Source of the DNA: Conexibacter sp. CPCC 205762
GTDB taxonomy: Bacteria > Actinomycetota > Thermoleophilia > Solirubrobacterales > Solirubrobacteraceae
Assembly (NCBI RefSeq): GCF_030646155.1
Contig: NZ_JAUTDN010000019.1
Coordinates: 34,425-98,424, forward strand
Reading direction: 5' to 3'
DNA: 64,000 nt
Shown: one piece after another, positions 1-8,187 of the stretch
How positions within the stretch are numbered: position 1 is the first letter of the stretch
Layout of the letters: every line of letters starts with the position of its first letter
Position numbers and translations under genes: made by a program
The notes under the pieces: generated by a model
The model's input: only the letters and a program-made list of their open reading frames with translations
Databases searched by the model: none
Told to the model about the DNA's origin: nothing

Positions 1-719
1 TAGCGCTTGCCGTCGGCGCCGATCACGGCGAAGCGGTCGTGGACGGCTCTCGGGCAGGAGTCCTGCGCGGCCGGCGTCCAGTCGGCCGCGGCAGCGGCGC
101 GCGGCACGTCAGGCAGCGGCGCGGGAAGCCCGTCGTCGGCGGGCTCGGGCTCAGGTTCGCCGGGCGTGCCGGGAAGGCCGTCGCCGGGCGGATCGGCCGG
201 TCCGGCATCCGGCGGGGCAGGGCCGGCCGGCGGCGCGGACGGCTGCTGCGCGGCCGGCGGCGCGGGCGTGCTCGGCCCCCTGCCGCTGACGCGGATCGTC
301 TCGCAGTTGCGCACGACCGCTCGATCGGCGGCGTCGACCAGGCAGAGGTCGCGGCCGCGGCCGCCGTCGACGACGAGGTCGCGGCGCCCATCCCGGGCAT
401 CGAGCACGTCGTTTCCGGCGCCGCCGCGGAGACGATCGCGCCCGCCGCCGCCGACAAGCCGGTCGTTCCCGGCGCCGCCCCAGAGCTGGTCGTTCCCCGG
501 TCCGCCCCAGAGCCGGTCGTCGCCGGCGCCGCCCCAGACGCGGTCGTCGCCTCCGCGCGCGCGGAGGCGGTCGTCGCCGGCGCCGAGCCGCACGACGTCG
601 GCCCGCTCGGTGACGCGGGGGCGGCCGTCGGCAGGCGACGTGCTCGCCAGCGGCGAGAGCAGCAGCAGCGCGCAGGGAAGAGCGGCGCGCCGGGCGGCGC
701 GAAACGCGGGGTGGAGCAT
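1..719 (-). CDS. RTX-type calcium-binding repeat protein, partial
   Basis: The frame is open from an ATG at 719 to the left edge, so the C-terminus lies outside the window. Residues 1-30 form a signal peptide: an Arg-rich start followed by a run of leucines and alanines. Residues 45-110 hold about seven glycine/aspartate nonapeptides of the GGAGNDRLW type, which build the calcium-binding beta-roll of RTX proteins. A cysteine-containing segment ending NCETIRVS follows, then a Pro/Ala/Glu-rich linker. The protein is probably secreted or wall-associated. RTX repeats also occur in non-toxic surface proteins, so nothing here shows toxin activity. A 36-base palindrome lies about 50 bases upstream. 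Confidence 0.8.
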   Translation of the reverse strand, partial: MLHPAFRAARRAALPCALLLLSPLASTSPADGRPRVTERADVVRLGAGDDRLRARGGDDRVWGGAGDDRLWGGPGNDQLWGGAGNDRLVGGGGRDRLRGGAGNDVLDARDGRRDLVVDGGRGRDLCLVDAADRAVVRNCETIRVSGRGPSTPAPPAAQQPSAPPAGPAPPDAGPADPPGDGLPGTPGEPEPEPADDGLPAPLPDVPRAAAAADWTPAAQDSCPRAVHDRFAVIGADGKR

Positions 720-767
720 CGGACGGCCTCGGGAGAGCAGGGGCGGCCACGCGGGCCGCCGAGGGGA

Positions 768-803
768 GCAGACAGTTATTAGGTTACCCTAACAACTGTC
801 TGC
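768..803. promoter_or_regulatory. 36-base near-perfect palindrome with iron-box-like core
   Basis: The arms GCAGACAGTT and AACTGTCTGC are perfect. The core, TTAGGTTACCCTAAC at 779-793, resembles the DtxR/IdeR consensus TTAGGTTAGSCTAACCTAA, with 14 of 19 positions matching by eye. It lies between the SDR stop (826) and the RTX start (719), both on the minus strand. It could be an operator for the RTX gene or a hairpin terminator for the SDR gene. No T-tract follows on either side, which slightly favours an operator. Confidence 0.5.
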
Positions 804-825
804 AAGGCTCCCAGACCGCCTGCCT

Positions 826-1653
826 TCAGCCGGTCATCCCGCCGAAGAGGCCGCCGGTCACGTGCAGCGTCTGCCCGTGGACGTAGTTGGACCACGGCGA
901 GCAGAGGAAGAAGATGCCGCCGGCAGCCTCCTCCGGCTTCGCCGGGCGGCCGAGCGGGATCAGCATCTGCGACATGCCGCGCAGCTGGTCGGGGATGCCG
1001 AGCTGCACCTCCTCGCCGTCGATCGTCATCTTGTTGGCGTCGTCCTTGGAGGCCGTCAGGCGCGTGTCGATGAAGCCGAACGCGACCGCGTTGCAGTTGA
1101 TCTTGAACTGGCCCCACTCCTTCGCCAGCGTCTTCGTGAGGCCGACGACGGCCGACTTCGCGGCCGAGTAGTTGGCCTGGCCGGCGTTGCCGAACGTGCC
1201 CGAGGTGGAGGAGACGTTGACGATCTTGCGGAAGTACTCGACGCCCTGCTCGCGCTCGGCCTTGGCCGGCTCGCGCAGGTGCGGCGCGGCGGCGCGCACG
1301 ACTCTGAACGGGACCGTGACGTGGATGTCGATCATCCGCTGCCACCAGTCGTCGGTCAGCTTGTGGACCGGCCCGTCGAGCGTGTAGCCGGCGTTGTTGA
1401 CGATGATGTCGAGTCTGCCCCAGGCGTCGATCGCCGTCTGGACCAGTCTGTCGGGCGCGTCGCCCTTCGTCAGGTCCCCGGCGAAGACGGTCGTCTCGCC
1501 CGCGATCTCCGAGGCCGTCTGCTGCGCGACGTCACCGTCGAGGTCGTTGATCAGCACCTTCGCGCCCTGCTCGGAGAGCAGCTCCGCGGTCGCGCGCCCG
1601 ATCCCGCGCGCGCTGCCGGTGACGATCGCGACCTTGCCGTCGAGAACTCCCAT
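826..1653 (-). CDS. SDR family NAD(P)-dependent oxidoreductase (FabG-like)
   Basis: This is a classical short-chain dehydrogenase/reductase of 275 residues. It has the cofactor motif TGSARGIG near residue 13, the NNAG motif near residue 90, a catalytic serine in NVSSTSG, and the YSAAK catalytic Tyr-Lys pair. Members reduce 3-oxoacyl substrates or oxidise hydroxyacyl-CoA and alcohols; the substrate cannot be read from sequence. The second of two in-frame ATGs (1653) is chosen because AAGGAG sits 6 bases upstream, whereas it directly abuts the first ATG (1659). An insertion around KAEREQGVEYFRK is typical of actinobacterial SDRs acting on CoA esters. The gene is divergent from the AbiE-like pair. 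Confidence 0.85.
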   Translation of the reverse strand: MGVLDGKVAIVTGSARGIGRATAELLSEQGAKVLINDLDGDVAQQTASEIAGETTVFAGDLTKGDAPDRLVQTAIDAWGRLDIIVNNAGYTLDGPVHKLTDDWWQRMIDIHVTVPFRVVRAAAPHLREPAKAEREQGVEYFRKIVNVSSTSGTFGNAGQANYSAAKSAVVGLTKTLAKEWGQFKINCNAVAFGFIDTRLTASKDDANKMTIDGEEVQLGIPDQLRGMSQMLIPLGRPAKPEEAAGGIFFLCSPWSNYVHGQTLHVTGGLFGGMTG

Positions 1654-1754
1654 GCACATCTCCTTGGTGTCACATGTGGGTGGTGCAAGCTGCTGCGGCG
1701 GCGGACTCTATGTTCGCGGCAACGTCTGCCGCGCCAGTTCGCCGGCCTGGTAAA

Positions 1755-1825
1755 CGTTGTCTCGAAGCGCCTGTTTGCTGCGAGGACAAACGCTTTGATC
1801 TGGGTAACGTTTCCTGAAATAATCT
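1755..1825 (+). promoter_or_regulatory. Promoter and candidate operator of the AbiE-like pair
   Basis: This AT-rich island holds an imperfect inverted repeat, CGTTGTCTCG (1755-1764) against CGAGGACAAACG (1781-1792). A direct repeat CTGTTTGCT occurs at 1771 and 1824. A -35-like TTGATC (1795-1800) and a -10-like TAATCT (1820-1825) follow. AbiEi antitoxins are known to autorepress by binding inverted repeats, so this is a plausible autoregulatory site (inference). Confidence 0.45.
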
Positions 1826-1835
1826 GTTTGCTTTG

Positions 1836-2894
1836 ATGGCGAACGCAGAATCTGAGGAAACGCTGCTGCTTGAGGCCGCAGTCGAGCGGTTGCGAGAGAT
1901 GCTGCCCGACAGCTGGCGCGTTGCGGTCGAAGGATCGCCCGTCCGCAGCGTCGTCCTCACCGCACCCAATGGCGTCTTCGCCTCGTTCGCGATCGACGTC
2001 CGGGCCGCGCTCGCGCCGCGCGACGTGCCGTTGATGCTGACCACACTCGGTCGTTCGATCCGCGACTTCGCGAGACACGTCCCCGCGCTCGTCATCGCCC
2101 CCTGGATCAGCCCCCGCACGCAGCAGCTGCTCGACGTCGAGCAGATCAGTTACGTCGATCTCACCGGCAACGCGCGCGTCCAGCTCGACTCCCCACCGCT
2201 CTTCCTCTCCTCGGTCGGTGCCGGCAGAGACCCGCGGCCCGCGAGCCGCGGCTCCGCGCGCGTACGCGGACCGAAGTCGGGACGGCTGTTCCGCACGTTG
2301 GTGGAGGTCCCCGCGCCGCTCGGCGTGCGCGAGCTGGCGGCGCACGCCGACCTCGCGCCCGGATACGTCTCGCGGATGCTCGACACGCTCGATCGCGAAG
2401 CGCTGGTGACGCGGTCTCCGCGGGGGGCGGTCGTTGCCGTCGACGTGCCCGGACTGCTGCGGCGCTGGGCCGAGAATTACGACGTGCTGAGAGCCAATCG
2501 CGCACAGCGGTTCGTCGCGCCGCGCGGGCTGGCGGAGACGCAAGAACTGCTCGCGGAACGCGTGGGCGACGAGGCCGCGATCACGGGGTCGTTTGCTGCA
2601 ATCCGACTGGTGCGCGTCTCCGCTCCCGCGCTGCTGCTCGTCTACTGCGACGATGGCGCCGAGGTGGCGGGGCGTCTGGACCTGCTGGCTGTCGACGAAG
2701 GCGCCGACGTCGCGTTGCTGACGCCGTTCGACGATGTCGTGTGGAGGAACACCGAGCGGCGGGACGGGCTGCGTTTCGTCGCGCCTGCCCAGGTCGCGGT
2801 CGACTGCCTGACGGGCACCGGACGAATGCCCTCGGAAGGGGAGGCAATCCTGTCCTGGATCGCCTCTGGACAGGCGGGCGACGCGACGACATGA
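1836..2894 (+). CDS. AbiEi-like type IV antitoxin / winged-helix regulator
   Basis: This protein of 352 residues has an N-terminal alpha/beta region and a winged-helix segment at about residues 150-205 (LFRTLVEVPAPLGVRELAAH, then YVSRMLDTLDREALV). The C-terminal half has no motif I recognise. The arrangement, a helix-turn-helix protein overlapping by ATGA a downstream nucleotidyltransferase-like gene, matches AbiE-type type IV toxin-antitoxin operons. There AbiEi represses the promoter and counteracts the toxin AbiEii. I choose ATG 1836 over TTG 1833. No ribosome binding site is visible, and the -10-like TAATCT lies 10 bases upstream, so the message may be leaderless. It could instead be a stand-alone transcription factor. 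The family call rests on context plus fold-level features. Confidence 0.6.
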   Translation: MANAESEETLLLEAAVERLREMLPDSWRVAVEGSPVRSVVLTAPNGVFASFAIDVRAALAPRDVPLMLTTLGRSIRDFARHVPALVIAPWISPRTQQLLDVEQISYVDLTGNARVQLDSPPLFLSSVGAGRDPRPASRGSARVRGPKSGRLFRTLVEVPAPLGVRELAAHADLAPGYVSRMLDTLDREALVTRSPRGAVVAVDVPGLLRRWAENYDVLRANRAQRFVAPRGLAETQELLAERVGDEAAITGSFAAIRLVRVSAPALLLVYCDDGAEVAGRLDLLAVDEGADVALLTPFDDVVWRNTERRDGLRFVAPAQVAVDCLTGTGRMPSEGEAILSWIASGQAGDATT

Positions 2895-3742
2895 GCGCGA
2901 GCTCGCTCGATCCGCTTTACGTCGAGGCGCGACGGGCGCTGCTGGACGCGCTCGACGGGCTTGCGTCACATCTCCCCGCGATCGTGGTCGTCGGGGCGCA
3001 GGCGATCTACCTGCACACGGGCAGCGGGCTGCGCGGGATCGCGCCCTTCACCTCCGATGGCGATCTCGTGCTGGCTCCCGCGCTGCTCGGCGATGCCCCC
3101 GCGCTGGAGGCCGCTATGAGAGGAGCGGGCTTCCGGCTGCGCGAGGTCGATGGCCATGTCGAGCCGGGCATTTGGCTGCGATCGAGCCGCGTCGAGGGCG
3201 AGCGGGTCGACATACCGGTTGATCTCATCGTCCCTGACGACGCGGCGCCGGCAGGCGGTCGCCGCGGCGCTCGCCTTGGTGTCCACGGCAGACGTGCCGC
3301 CCGCCGCATTCCCGGGCTCGAGGCGGCGCTGTTCGATCACACGCCGATGCGGGTCGAGGCACTCGATCCCGCGGACGCGCGCGTTCGCACGGTCGCGGTC
3401 GCCGGTCCTGCGGCACTGCTCGTCGCGAAGGTGCACAAGCTCGCGGACCGCGCGTCGAACGAGCGCAACGACCGGCTGCGGGACAAGGACGCCGTGGATG
3501 TGTTGCGGCTGGTGCTTGGGACCAAGCCGGCCGAGGTTGCCGCGACCTTGCACACGCTCGGCACACACCCGGTGGCGGGAGCATCGGTCCAGTCCGGGAT
3601 CGGCCGACTCGAGATGCTCTTCGGCCGCCGCGGTGCCGCCGGCGTCGAGATGGCGGTGCGAGGGGCGCGGTTGACGATGCCGAGCGCGCGTGTCGAGACG
3701 CTCTGCGTCGCGTACTTCGGCACGCTGCTGGCCGCACTGTAG
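2891..3742 (+). CDS. AbiEii-like nucleotidyltransferase toxin
   Basis: The protein has 283 residues. An N-terminal nucleotidyltransferase-like core includes VVGAQAIYLHTG near residue 38 and FTSDGDLVL near residue 58, the equivalent of the S-D-x-D metal-binding motif. VAGPAALLVAKVHKLADR with RLRDKDAVDVLRL follows, resembling the lysine and D-x-x-D-x-x-x-L elements of AbiEii/DUF1814 proteins. It would be a GTP-binding toxin held in check by the upstream protein. The ATG start overlaps the upstream stop by four bases, which implies translational coupling. The downstream gene is convergent and 8 bases away. The nucleotidyltransferase core call is fairly firm; toxin activity is inferred. Confidence 0.62.
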   Translation: MSASSLDPLYVEARRALLDALDGLASHLPAIVVVGAQAIYLHTGSGLRGIAPFTSDGDLVLAPALLGDAPALEAAMRGAGFRLREVDGHVEPGIWLRSSRVEGERVDIPVDLIVPDDAAPAGGRRGARLGVHGRRAARRIPGLEAALFDHTPMRVEALDPADARVRTVAVAGPAALLVAKVHKLADRASNERNDRLRDKDAVDVLRLVLGTKPAEVAATLHTLGTHPVAGASVQSGIGRLEMLFGRRGAAGVEMAVRGARLTMPSARVETLCVAYFGTLLAAL

Positions 3743-3750
3743 ACGACCGC

Positions 3751-4914
3751 TCACAGCCCCAGCGTCTTGCCGAGGATCTCCTTCATCACCTCGTCGGTGC
3801 CGCCGCCGATCGGGCCGAGGCGGAGGTCGCGGACGGCGCACTCGATCAGCGGCTCGGCCTCGACGCCCGCGTCGTAGTGGAGCTGGAGGCAGCGGTCGGC
3901 GGCGTCGTAGGCGGCTCGCTGGGTCGCCAGCTTCGCCATCGTGACCTCTCTGACGCAGTCGGCGCCGGCGAGGTGAAGGCGCAGCGCGTGGTAGGTCAGC
4001 GCGCGGCCTACCTCCAGCACGGTCGCGACCTCGGCGAGCTGGTGGCGGGCGCGCTGCGAGGGGCGGCGCGGGCGCGTGCGCAGGAGCTCCGCGGTCCGCT
4101 CCAGCACCAGCTCGACGGCGCCGAGCGCGCCGAGCGACATCATCAGCCGCTCCCAGGCGAAGTTGACCATGATCAGCTTGAAGCCGCCGTGCAGCTCGCC
4201 GAGCAGGTTCTCGCGCGGCACGAAGACGTCGTCGAAGCCGATCTCGGCGGTGTCGGAGGCGTGCCAGCCGAGCTTCTCGATCGGCGCCGAGGTGACGCCC
4301 TCGCCGCGCTCGATCACGAGGAAGGAGATGCCGCCGTGGCCGCCCTCGGCGGTCGTCTTGACCGCCGTCACGATGAAGTCGGCGCGCATCCCGTTGGTGA
4401 TGAAGAGCTTGGAGCCGTTGACGAGGAAGCCGCCGTCGACCTCCTCCGCGCGCGTCCGCAGCGCGGCGACGTCGGAGCCGGCGCCGGGCTCGGTGATGCC
4501 GAGCGCGGCGATCTTGTCGCCGCGGATGCCGGGGACGAGGAAGCGCTCGTGCTGGTCGGGCGTGCCGAACTTCCAGACCGGCGGCAGCGCGATCCCGGCG
4601 TGCGCGCCGATGCCGGCGCCGAGGCCGCCGGAGCCGCTGCGCGCCAGCTCCTCGGCGAAGACCGCGGCGCCGACGGGGTCCTCGCCGCCGCCGAGCGACG
4701 CCGGGAACTTCAGCCCGACGTAGCCGCGCTCGCAGCAGGCGCGCAGCGCGCTGTCGGGGAACGAGCGCTCCTCCTCCCAGGCTGCCGCGTGCGGCGCCAG
4801 CTCAGCCTCGACCCACGCGCGGATCTCCGCCCGCAGCGCGACGTGACGCGCCTCCAGCGGCGGCAGCGGACGAGCGCCCGCCGCCGTCGCGGCGAGCCAG
4901 CCCGTCACCGGCAT
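3751..4914 (-). CDS. Acyl-CoA dehydrogenase
   Basis: This FAD-dependent acyl-CoA dehydrogenase has 387 residues, normal for the family. Signatures include GITEPGAGSDVAALRT for flavin and substrate contacts, NGSKLFITNG, the central beta-domain, and the C-terminal GGGTDEVMKEILGK. The catalytic glutamate position is filled (AGVEAEP aligns with AGYMQEY of the neighbouring paralogue). It would introduce an alpha-beta double bond into an acyl-CoA thioester and pass electrons to ETF. It reads in the same direction as the cupin and the second dehydrogenase upstream, with a 58-base gap, and probably belongs to the same transcript. Confidence 0.9.
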   Translation of the reverse strand: MPVTGWLAATAAGARPLPPLEARHVALRAEIRAWVEAELAPHAAAWEEERSFPDSALRACCERGYVGLKFPASLGGGEDPVGAAVFAEELARSGSGGLGAGIGAHAGIALPPVWKFGTPDQHERFLVPGIRGDKIAALGITEPGAGSDVAALRTRAEEVDGGFLVNGSKLFITNGMRADFIVTAVKTTAEGGHGGISFLVIERGEGVTSAPIEKLGWHASDTAEIGFDDVFVPRENLLGELHGGFKLIMVNFAWERLMMSLGALGAVELVLERTAELLRTRPRRPSQRARHQLAEVATVLEVGRALTYHALRLHLAGADCVREVTMAKLATQRAAYDAADRCLQLHYDAGVEAEPLIECAVRDLRLGPIGGGTDEVMKEILGKTLGL

Positions 4915-4972
4915 CTCCCGCCGGCGCCGGCCCCGCCCCGCGCCGTCGTGGAGATGCCTGAGGCGGAGCCCC

Positions 4973-5374
4973 TCACCGCCGCGTCTCGCTGCCGTCGTCC
5001 TCGACCTTGACGCCGTCGCGCGCGACGTAGCCGTCCTTGCCGCCGACGCAGACGTAGACCGCGTCGCCCTCGCCGACGTTTCTCAGCCGCCGCACCGTGT
5101 GCGGCGCGACCCGCGCGAGGCCGCCCGGCCCCAGCTCGTGGGTCGTGCCGTCGCCGAAGCTGATCGCGATCCGCCCGCTGTGGACGAAGTACGTCTCCTC
5201 CTGGTGCTCGTGGTAGTGGTTGTTGGTGTCGTAGCCCGGCGGCAGCACGATCGCGTTGATGCCGAAGGCGGTGACGCCGAGCGGCGAGCGGATCTTGCGG
5301 AAGCCCCAGCCCTCGCCGAGCGCGTCGAGGCTGCCGACCGAGTAGCCGTCGGTGGAGACGATCTGATCGCTCAT
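4973..5374 (-). CDS. Cupin domain protein
   Basis: This single-domain cupin has 133 residues. Motif 1 is read as NNHYHEHQEETYFVHSG, with histidines and a glutamate placed for metal binding. Motif 2 follows around GPGGLARVAPHTVRRL. Small cupins of this type act as isomerases, dioxygenases or sensors; no activity can be assigned. It is sandwiched 12 bases downstream of one acyl-CoA dehydrogenase gene and 58 bases upstream of another, all on the minus strand. It is therefore probably co-transcribed and may act on or sense an intermediate of the same pathway. Confidence 0.8.
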   Translation of the reverse strand: MSDQIVSTDGYSVGSLDALGEGWGFRKIRSPLGVTAFGINAIVLPPGYDTNNHYHEHQEETYFVHSGRIAISFGDGTTHELGPGGLARVAPHTVRRLRNVGEGDAVYVCVGGKDGYVARDGVKVEDDGSETRR

Positions 5375-5386
5375 CAGCGGAACCCC

Positions 5387-6577
<1,191 letters not shown>

Positions 6578-6607
6578 GCGACGTCTCCTCGGGTGCGCGG
6601 TGGCAAA

Positions 6608-6629
6608 GTGAGCAGTAGGACTTCCTACT
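6608..6629 (-). promoter_or_regulatory. Operator-like palindrome before the dehydrogenase operon
   Basis: AGTAGGA (6614-6620), a CT spacer and TCCTACT (6623-6629) form a perfect palindrome 36 bases upstream of the dehydrogenase start. On the gene strand the run GTCCTACTGCTCAC (6621-6608) matches GTCCTACTTCTCAC at 7378-7391, before the crotonase gene. The size and symmetry fit a TetR- or MerR-family site. Confidence 0.55.
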
Positions 6630-6661
6630 TTCGATCCTTCCGCACCGCGCCCGGAAACGCA

Positions 6662-6695
6662 AGCGGCCCAGTCGTCATGGGACGACCGGGCCGCT
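6662..6695 (-). terminator. GC-rich hairpin downstream of the secreted-protein gene
   Basis: The arms AGCGGCCC-GTCGTC and GACGAC-GGGCCGCT pair, with one mismatch, around a short loop. The hairpin lies 24 bases past the stop of the minus-strand gene ending at 6719. No strong T-tract follows (CTTGCGTTT on the minus strand), so this is a probable terminator of the GC-rich actinobacterial type. Confidence 0.6.
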
Positions 6696-6718
6696 GAAGG
6701 CTGCCTGTCAGCGCGCGC

Positions 6719-7168
6719 TCAGCGCACGACGAAGCGGCGGATCTTCGAGTAGACGTTGCAGTTCCGCACCTCGCAGTTGATGTGGTACGCCTGCCAGTAG
6801 TAGGTGCCCGGACGCTGCATGAACCAGGTGTCGAACGTGTACGCCGGCGGCTTGTACGAGTAGTTGTGGTTCTTGCCGCGCTTCATGTTCGTGAAGGTGC
6901 CGAATCTCGTCTGCTTCAGTCTGCCGCGGTTGTCGCGCGCCTTCGAGCTGGAGATCGTCAGCCAGACTCTGCCGTTGTAGGCCTTGCCGACGTCGCGCGC
7001 CTTGAAGAGCGGCTGCGTGCCTCTCGCGAGGACCTTGCCGTTGCCGGGGGCGAGCAGCTTCGGGCCGACGTCGGCGCTGGCGGCGCCGGCCGTGGCGGTG
7101 AGCGCGAGCGATGCGGTGACGAGCGCGAGCGCAGCGCGGCGCGGGCGCACGAGAGTACGTGCCTCCAA
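6719..7168 (-). CDS. Small secreted protein of unknown function
   Basis: The protein has 149 residues. The first 33 form a signal peptide: RPRR, a hydrophobic stretch, then an alanine-rich cleavage region ending AASA. The mature part is basic and rich in Tyr, Asn and Lys. A Cys pair (NCEVRNC) near the C-terminus probably forms a disulfide. The segment WLTISSSKARDNRGRL and the final WQAYHINCEV look like a small fibronectin-like beta-sandwich of the kind found in Thermoleophilia secreted proteins (inference). The start is a TTG at 7168 with AGGAGG 6 bases upstream. It sits between two divergent catabolic operons but has no evident catabolic role. Confidence 0.75.
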   Translation of the reverse strand: MEARTLVRPRRAALALVTASLALTATAGAASADVGPKLLAPGNGKVLARGTQPLFKARDVGKAYNGRVWLTISSSKARDNRGRLKQTRFGTFTNMKRGKNHNYSYKPPAYTFDTWFMQRPGTYYWQAYHINCEVRNCNVYSKIRRFVVR

Positions 7169-7369
7169 GGAGACCTCCTGGTGAGTCGAGGGTGGGACGA
7201 GAAAGAGCCGTTCCCGCGCGCCAAAGGTGGAAAACCCTCGCTGTCCGCGCGCCCGCGCGGCACTGCCCGCCGCCGCAACTCGGCAACCCGCGGCGTGATG
7301 CGTCGCGCCGCCGCGCCGCGTCTCGCGACCTCGCGCTTGACGCTCCGCCCCGCACCCGCAAGAGTTGGA

Positions 7370-7391
7370 AGTGAAACGTCCTACTTCTCAC
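7370..7391 (+). promoter_or_regulatory. Operator-like site before the crotonase operon
   Basis: AGTGAAACGTCCTACT (7370-7385) keeps the outer AGT and the TCCTACT half of the site at 6614-6629. GTCCTACTTCTCAC (7378-7391) repeats the 14-base motif found there with one change. The site ends 13 bases before the GTG start at 7405. The shared sequence suggests one regulator controls both catabolic operons. Confidence 0.5.
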
Positions 7392-7404
7392 AGGAAAGGG
7401 CCGC

Positions 7405-8187
7405 GTGGACTACACGACCCTCCGCTGCGACGTCGCCGACGGCGTCGCGACGATCGCGCTCGACCAGCCGGACTCACGCAACGCCCTCTCCGACGAGCTG
7501 CTCGACGACCTGCTCGCGGCCTTCGCCGCCGCCCGCGACGACGACGCCGTCCGCTGCGTCGTCCTGACCTCGACGCACGACAGAGTCTTCTCCGCCGGCG
7601 GCAACCTCGGCGGCTTCGCGGCCGAGCTTCCGCTCGCCCACAAGCATGCCGCGATCGACCGCTTCCCGCGCCTCTTCACGCTGATCGGGCAGCTCGGCAA
7701 GCCGACGATCTGCGCCGCCAACGGCCACGTGCTGGCCGGCGCGCTCGGGCTCGCGCTCGCCTGCGACCTGATCGTCGCGAAGGAGGGCGTCACGTTCGGG
7801 ACGCCCGAGATCAACGTCGGCGTCTTCCCGTTCATGATCATGGCGCTGATCTACCGCAACGTCGGCCGCAAGAAGACGAACGAGCTGCTGCTGCTGGGCG
7901 AGCGGATCGACGCGCACGAGGCGGAGCGGATCGGGATCGTCAACACGGTCGTGCCGGCCGATGAGTACGACGCCGCCGTCGCAGACTGGGCCGGCAGACT
8001 GGCGAGAAAGTCGCCGCTGCTGATGAAGCTCGGCAAGGACGCGATGTTCCGCCAGCAGGACATGGCCTTCGCGGAGGCGCTCGACTTCCTGCGCGCGCAG
8101 CTCGCGCTCGCCTTCGCGACCGACGACATCCAGGAGGGCGTCAGAGCCTTCTTCGAGAGACGGGAGCCGCAGTGGACCGGTCGGTGA
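7405..8187 (+). CDS. Enoyl-CoA hydratase/isomerase (crotonase) family protein
   Basis: This crotonase-fold protein has 260 residues, with oxyanion-hole regions around FSAGGNLGGF and NGHVLAGALGLALACD. The second catalytic glutamate is present in TPEINVGVFP. The first one (Glu144 of rat hydratase) is replaced: the GGGCE position reads AGALG. The protein may therefore not be a classical hydratase but an isomerase, a lyase, or a hydratase of branched glutaconyl-type CoA esters. The GTG start has AGGAAAGGG upstream. It heads a tightly overlapping operon with a carboxyltransferase, a beta-keto acid cleavage enzyme, a CoA-transferase and a MerR regulator. Confidence 0.88.
   Translation: MDYTTLRCDVADGVATIALDQPDSRNALSDELLDDLLAAFAAARDDDAVRCVVLTSTHDRVFSAGGNLGGFAAELPLAHKHAAIDRFPRLFTLIGQLGKPTICAANGHVLAGALGLALACDLIVAKEGVTFGTPEINVGVFPFMIMALIYRNVGRKKTNELLLLGERIDAHEAERIGIVNTVVPADEYDAAVADWAGRLARKSPLLMKLGKDAMFRQQDMAFAEALDFLRAQLALAFATDDIQEGVRAFFERREPQWTGR

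Noticed and set aside
7..792. A 261-codon plus-strand frame over the RTX gene
   Set aside because: It is the antisense image of glycine/aspartate repeats; the minus-strand frame shows a signal peptide and regular RTX nonapeptides.
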